Part shown: in pieces, positions 61,698 to 64,000 of the stretch
How the letters are laid out: each line of letters begins with the position of its first letter
Numbering within the stretch: the stretch's first letter is position 1
Assembly (NCBI GenBank): GCA_002840275.1
Contig: PHAB01000001.1
Span: 235,368 to 299,367 of the forward strand
Direction of reading: 5' to 3'
Length of the DNA: 64,000 nt
Source of the DNA: Firmicutes bacterium HGW-Firmicutes-14
Lineage (GTDB): Bacteria; Bacillota; Thermincolia; Thermincolales; UBA2595
The notes under the pieces: generated by a model
Databases searched by the model: none
What the model saw: only the letters and a program-made list of their open reading frames with translations
What the model was told of the DNA's origin: nothing
Translations under genes and position numbers: made by a program

Positions 61698-62306
61698 ATG
61701 TCCGGCAAAAAAGACGCGGCTCCCAAAGCCGTTCTTTCTGAAGCTATAGAACAGCTTAACCTGGGTATAGAAGGTGACAAAGGGGCGGCTAAAACGGCCC
61801 ATAAGATGTTAAAAGAAATCTGCAGCCATGACCCCGGGAACTACCTGGCTGAAGCATATTTAGGAAGCGCCACAGCCCTGCTGGGCCGGGATGAAATAGA
61901 CCCCAACAAGAGGTTCACCCTGGTTTTACGGGGCCTGAAAATACTGGACCGGGTTGTTTCCCAGCACCCCGAAAATATCGAGATTCGTATAGCGCGGGGT
62001 TCCGTATGTCAAAACCTCCCGGAATTCTATTTCCATCGTCACAGCACAGCTGTGGAAGACTTTAGTTACCTGGCTTCCAGGTACGAATCCGATAAAAATA
62101 TTTTTTCCCAGGACCTATATTGGAAAGTTCTTTATAATTTAGGATTGGCCTATAAACAGCTTGGACGCACCGCAGAATCAGAATCAGCCTGGCAAAAACT
62201 CTGGTCTGTAACCGAGGATCCTAATAAGTACAGGGGACTCCTTAAACAAGAGGGATTTAAACCCATTAGCCAACCTTCAGGCAGACAAAAGTTCCGGCGG
62301 TTCTAA
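61698..62306 (+). CDS. TPR-like alpha-helical repeat protein, one unit
   Basis: 202 residues, AAGAGGAGG upstream. It is one copy of a roughly 150-residue helical unit that starts EQLNLGIEGDKGAAKTAHKM and contains YLAEAYLGSATALLGRDEID, ENIEIRIARGSVCQNLPEFY and DLYWKVLYNLGLAYKQLG. The last 15 residues are basic. No signal or membrane segment. It is the first gene of a pair (gap 25 bp); the second gene has three such units. Confidence 0.8.
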   Translation: MSGKKDAAPKAVLSEAIEQLNLGIEGDKGAAKTAHKMLKEICSHDPGNYLAEAYLGSATALLGRDEIDPNKRFTLVLRGLKILDRVVSQHPENIEIRIARGSVCQNLPEFYFHRHSTAVEDFSYLASRYESDKNIFSQDLYWKVLYNLGLAYKQLGRTAESESAWQKLWSVTEDPNKYRGLLKQEGFKPISQPSGRQKFRRF

Positions 62307-62331
62307 TATTCGATCAGGGAGGAGAAAAAAT

Positions 62332-63837
62332 ATGGCCCATGAAAAAGGCATAACTCTCGAAGATTATTTCGCTGAAGCGGCAAACCTGTATAAACTTGGC
62401 CTGGAAGGCGATAAAGAAGCAGCCCTGGAAGCCTGTAATAAATTTAACAAAATGTGCGCTTTTTACTCTAAACACTACCTGGCAAGGGCATATTTAGGAA
62501 GCGCTACAGCCTTGTTGAGACGATATGAAGATAATCCGCGCAATAGTGCGAAGCTGGCCATAAACGGCCTGAAACTAATTGAAAAAGTTTTGTCCAAAGA
62601 CCCGGAAAACAACGAGATACGCAGGCTGCATAGCTTTTTATATCTGGAACTCAAAGAAGAGGGCTATGATCTGCCTGATTTAGATATCAGCCCCGGAGAA
62701 GAGCTGGAAATCATTTTATCAGATGAAAGCAAAAAGCAGCTGGAAGAGGCCAAAGAATTACACCGGCAAGCTTTGGCCGGCAATAAGAATGCTGCTCCAA
62801 AGGCATTTGCTTTCTTTGATAAGATATATAAGGAAAAACCTAATAACCCGCTTATTCTGGCCTATCGCGCGGACTGTCTTTCCATGATGGGCCGGGATTC
62901 CACTGACAGCAGTTTAATGTTCGGCAATGTCATTAAAGCCATGATAGAATTTGATAAAGCCGTTAATAGCAGCCCCGACGATATTGAGATCAGGCTCTTA
63001 AGGGCCAATTTCAGTTACCGGCTTCCGGAAGGCTTTTTCCGGCGCTCAGCCACAGCGATGGCAGATTTTGAATATTTAATCCAGCGATATGAACAGGATA
63101 ACAGTATTTTTTCAAATGAGACTTATCTCCGGATCATGGAGAACCTTGCCGGGGTTTACGAACGCCTGGAGATTGACGAAGAAGCCCAGCTGCTTTGGAA
63201 CAGACTCTTTTCACTGACCGGTGATCCAAAATATCAGGCCCTGGCGAATAAAAGCGGAGAGGAAACTCACTTTGATCCCGAAAAAGCCCGCTCCATGACC
63301 TGGCAGCAAGCTCTTCAGGAAGGCATCCGGCTCCATGGTCTGGCCGTGGCGGGCAACAAGAAAGCCGGCAAAATTGCAGAAGCGCTGTTGGAAGGACTTC
63401 ACAAACAAAAACCCCGGGACCCAATCGCCCAGGGTTACTATGGAAGCATCATGGCTTTAGCCGCACGGGATTCCGGGAATCCCAGTGTTATGTTCAGCAA
63501 GGTTATTAAGGGATTGAACTTGATTAAAGAAGCAGTTGCCCGGGACAATAACAACCCCAGGTTAAGAATTTTGCGCGGTTATGTGGCCTATCATCTCCCT
63601 GAAGCATTTTTCCATATGGGCAGCATGGCTGCCGATGACTTTAAGTTTTTGATTCAGGCTTATGAGAATGACAAAAGCATATTATCTAGAGAATTATATT
63701 TTAAGATTCTATGTGACCTGGGAACTCTGTACCGGCGGTTTGGAGATACCCGGAAGGCACAGAAGGTCTGGTCAAAACTCTTGAAAGAATCCGGGGATCC
63801 CAAGTATAAGGCCTTACTCGATACATGTAAGAAATAA
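62332..63837 (+). CDS. TPR-like alpha-helical repeat protein, three units
   Basis: 501 residues, AGGGAGGAG upstream. Three units homologous to the neighbour: about residues 15-110 (shortened), 135-305 and 325-500. Each has a GDK/GNK-x-A-A start (KLGLEGDKEAALEACNKF; RQALAGNKNAAPKAFAFF; GLAVAGNKKAGKIAEALL), a Y-x-A/G-S-x-x-A/M-L block and a C-terminal ALYRRFGDTRKAQKVW-type TPR. Probably a scaffold for protein contacts. Partner unknown. Confidence 0.82.
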   Translation: MAHEKGITLEDYFAEAANLYKLGLEGDKEAALEACNKFNKMCAFYSKHYLARAYLGSATALLRRYEDNPRNSAKLAINGLKLIEKVLSKDPENNEIRRLHSFLYLELKEEGYDLPDLDISPGEELEIILSDESKKQLEEAKELHRQALAGNKNAAPKAFAFFDKIYKEKPNNPLILAYRADCLSMMGRDSTDSSLMFGNVIKAMIEFDKAVNSSPDDIEIRLLRANFSYRLPEGFFRRSATAMADFEYLIQRYEQDNSIFSNETYLRIMENLAGVYERLEIDEEAQLLWNRLFSLTGDPKYQALANKSGEETHFDPEKARSMTWQQALQEGIRLHGLAVAGNKKAGKIAEALLEGLHKQKPRDPIAQGYYGSIMALAARDSGNPSVMFSKVIKGLNLIKEAVARDNNNPRLRILRGYVAYHLPEAFFHMGSMAADDFKFLIQAYENDKSILSRELYFKILCDLGTLYRRFGDTRKAQKVWSKLLKESGDPKYKALLDTCKK

Positions 63838-63841
63838 GCCC

Positions 63842-64000
63842 GTGACGTACTCCCACCACCTACGCTAGCGCTAAGAGGTGGGGGCTTCTTGGGACGTACC
63901 AACTAACGTCGGTATAATTACCAAGCTATCCCCGTTCGTCCAACGGTTCTTTGTTTTTTATTAGGCTATACCAAGTATCCGGCAGCCTTCATTTTTGATA
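63842..64000 (-). mobile_element. IS200/IS605-type right end (copy 2), element continues beyond the window
   Basis: Starts abruptly at GTGACGTACTCCC 4 bp after the TPR gene and is nearly identical to 27638-27790. The hairpin arm reads GAGGTGGGGG here versus GAGATGGGG in copy 1, so this copy pairs better with CCCACCACCT. A tnpB on the minus strand is expected just beyond base 64000. Confidence 0.75.

Overview
The window looks like the chromosome of a spore-forming, anaerobic Firmicute of the clostridial/Peptococcaceae type. The reasons are a YheC/YheD spore-coat ATP-grasp protein, a Spo0F-like response regulator, a SpoIIM-like protein, AGGAGG-type ribosome binding sites with frequent TTG/GTG starts, sigma-A promoters, T-tract terminators, TPP and c-di-AMP riboswitches, ferredoxin-type proteins and an indolepyruvate/phenylacetate-type CoA ligase. 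No rRNA, tRNA, CRISPR array or complete prophage was seen. The assignment is from gene content only.

Layout. 0-2.9 kb: end of a GHKL ATPase gene, a graveyard of gene remnants (PEP-synthase swivel domain, MNT nucleotidyltransferase), then a spore-coat ATP-grasp gene followed by a cut-off partner. 2.8-11.7 kb: a surface-sugar block. A five-gene minus-strand operon (UXS-like, UDP-glucose dehydrogenase, SDR, two giant glycosyltransferases each with two GT units) faces a plus-strand pair rfbC-rfbF that stops at an IS3 fragment. 11.8-22.6 kb: housekeeping genes, all minus (5-FCL, lepB, ACT protein, paaK, lgt, tsaD-rimI-tsaB-tsaE, thiL, rubrerythrin-like, Rrf2), with a dense DnaA-box cluster between lgt and tsaD. 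22.7-25.8 kb: thiD-thiE-thiC under a TPP riboswitch. 25.8-35.8 kb: Spo0F-like regulator, amidohydrolase, a decayed IS605-type tnpB, a tandemly duplicated AtpI-like gene with a conserved structured leader, NIF3-like, tex, DUF362 ferredoxin, and a GATase1 hydrolase. 35.8-37.5 kb: two long hairpin elements and a MazEF module.

Nitrogen assimilation sits in two blocks: a split, archaeal-style glutamate synthase (five genes) with glnA at 37.5-44.1 kb, and glnB-amt-ANTAR regulator-glnA2 at 53.6-57.7 kb. I see dual-hexaloop hairpins followed by terminators in front of glnA1, amt and the ANTAR gene itself. This is the signature of ANTAR antitermination, so one RNA-binding regulator probably switches ammonium uptake and glutamine synthesis together.

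44.4-53.4 kb holds two CAP-domain secreted proteins (the first behind a c-di-AMP riboswitch), a CsoR-like operator region with a tiny ferredoxin-like remnant and a DUF6951-like protein, another long hairpin element, YkvA-like and SpoIIM-like membrane proteins, and a TetR-RND efflux pair. 57.8-64 kb has an SdpR/SdpI pair, an archaeal-type aromatic pair (ADH synthase and dehydroquinate synthase II), two TPR-like proteins built from one repeated unit, and the end of a second IS605-type element running off the window.

The most interesting items are the three-target ANTAR circuit, a family of about 120-170 bp hairpin elements whose arms differ but keep pairing, the non-origin DnaA-box cluster, and the tandemly duplicated AtpI-like gene with its leader.
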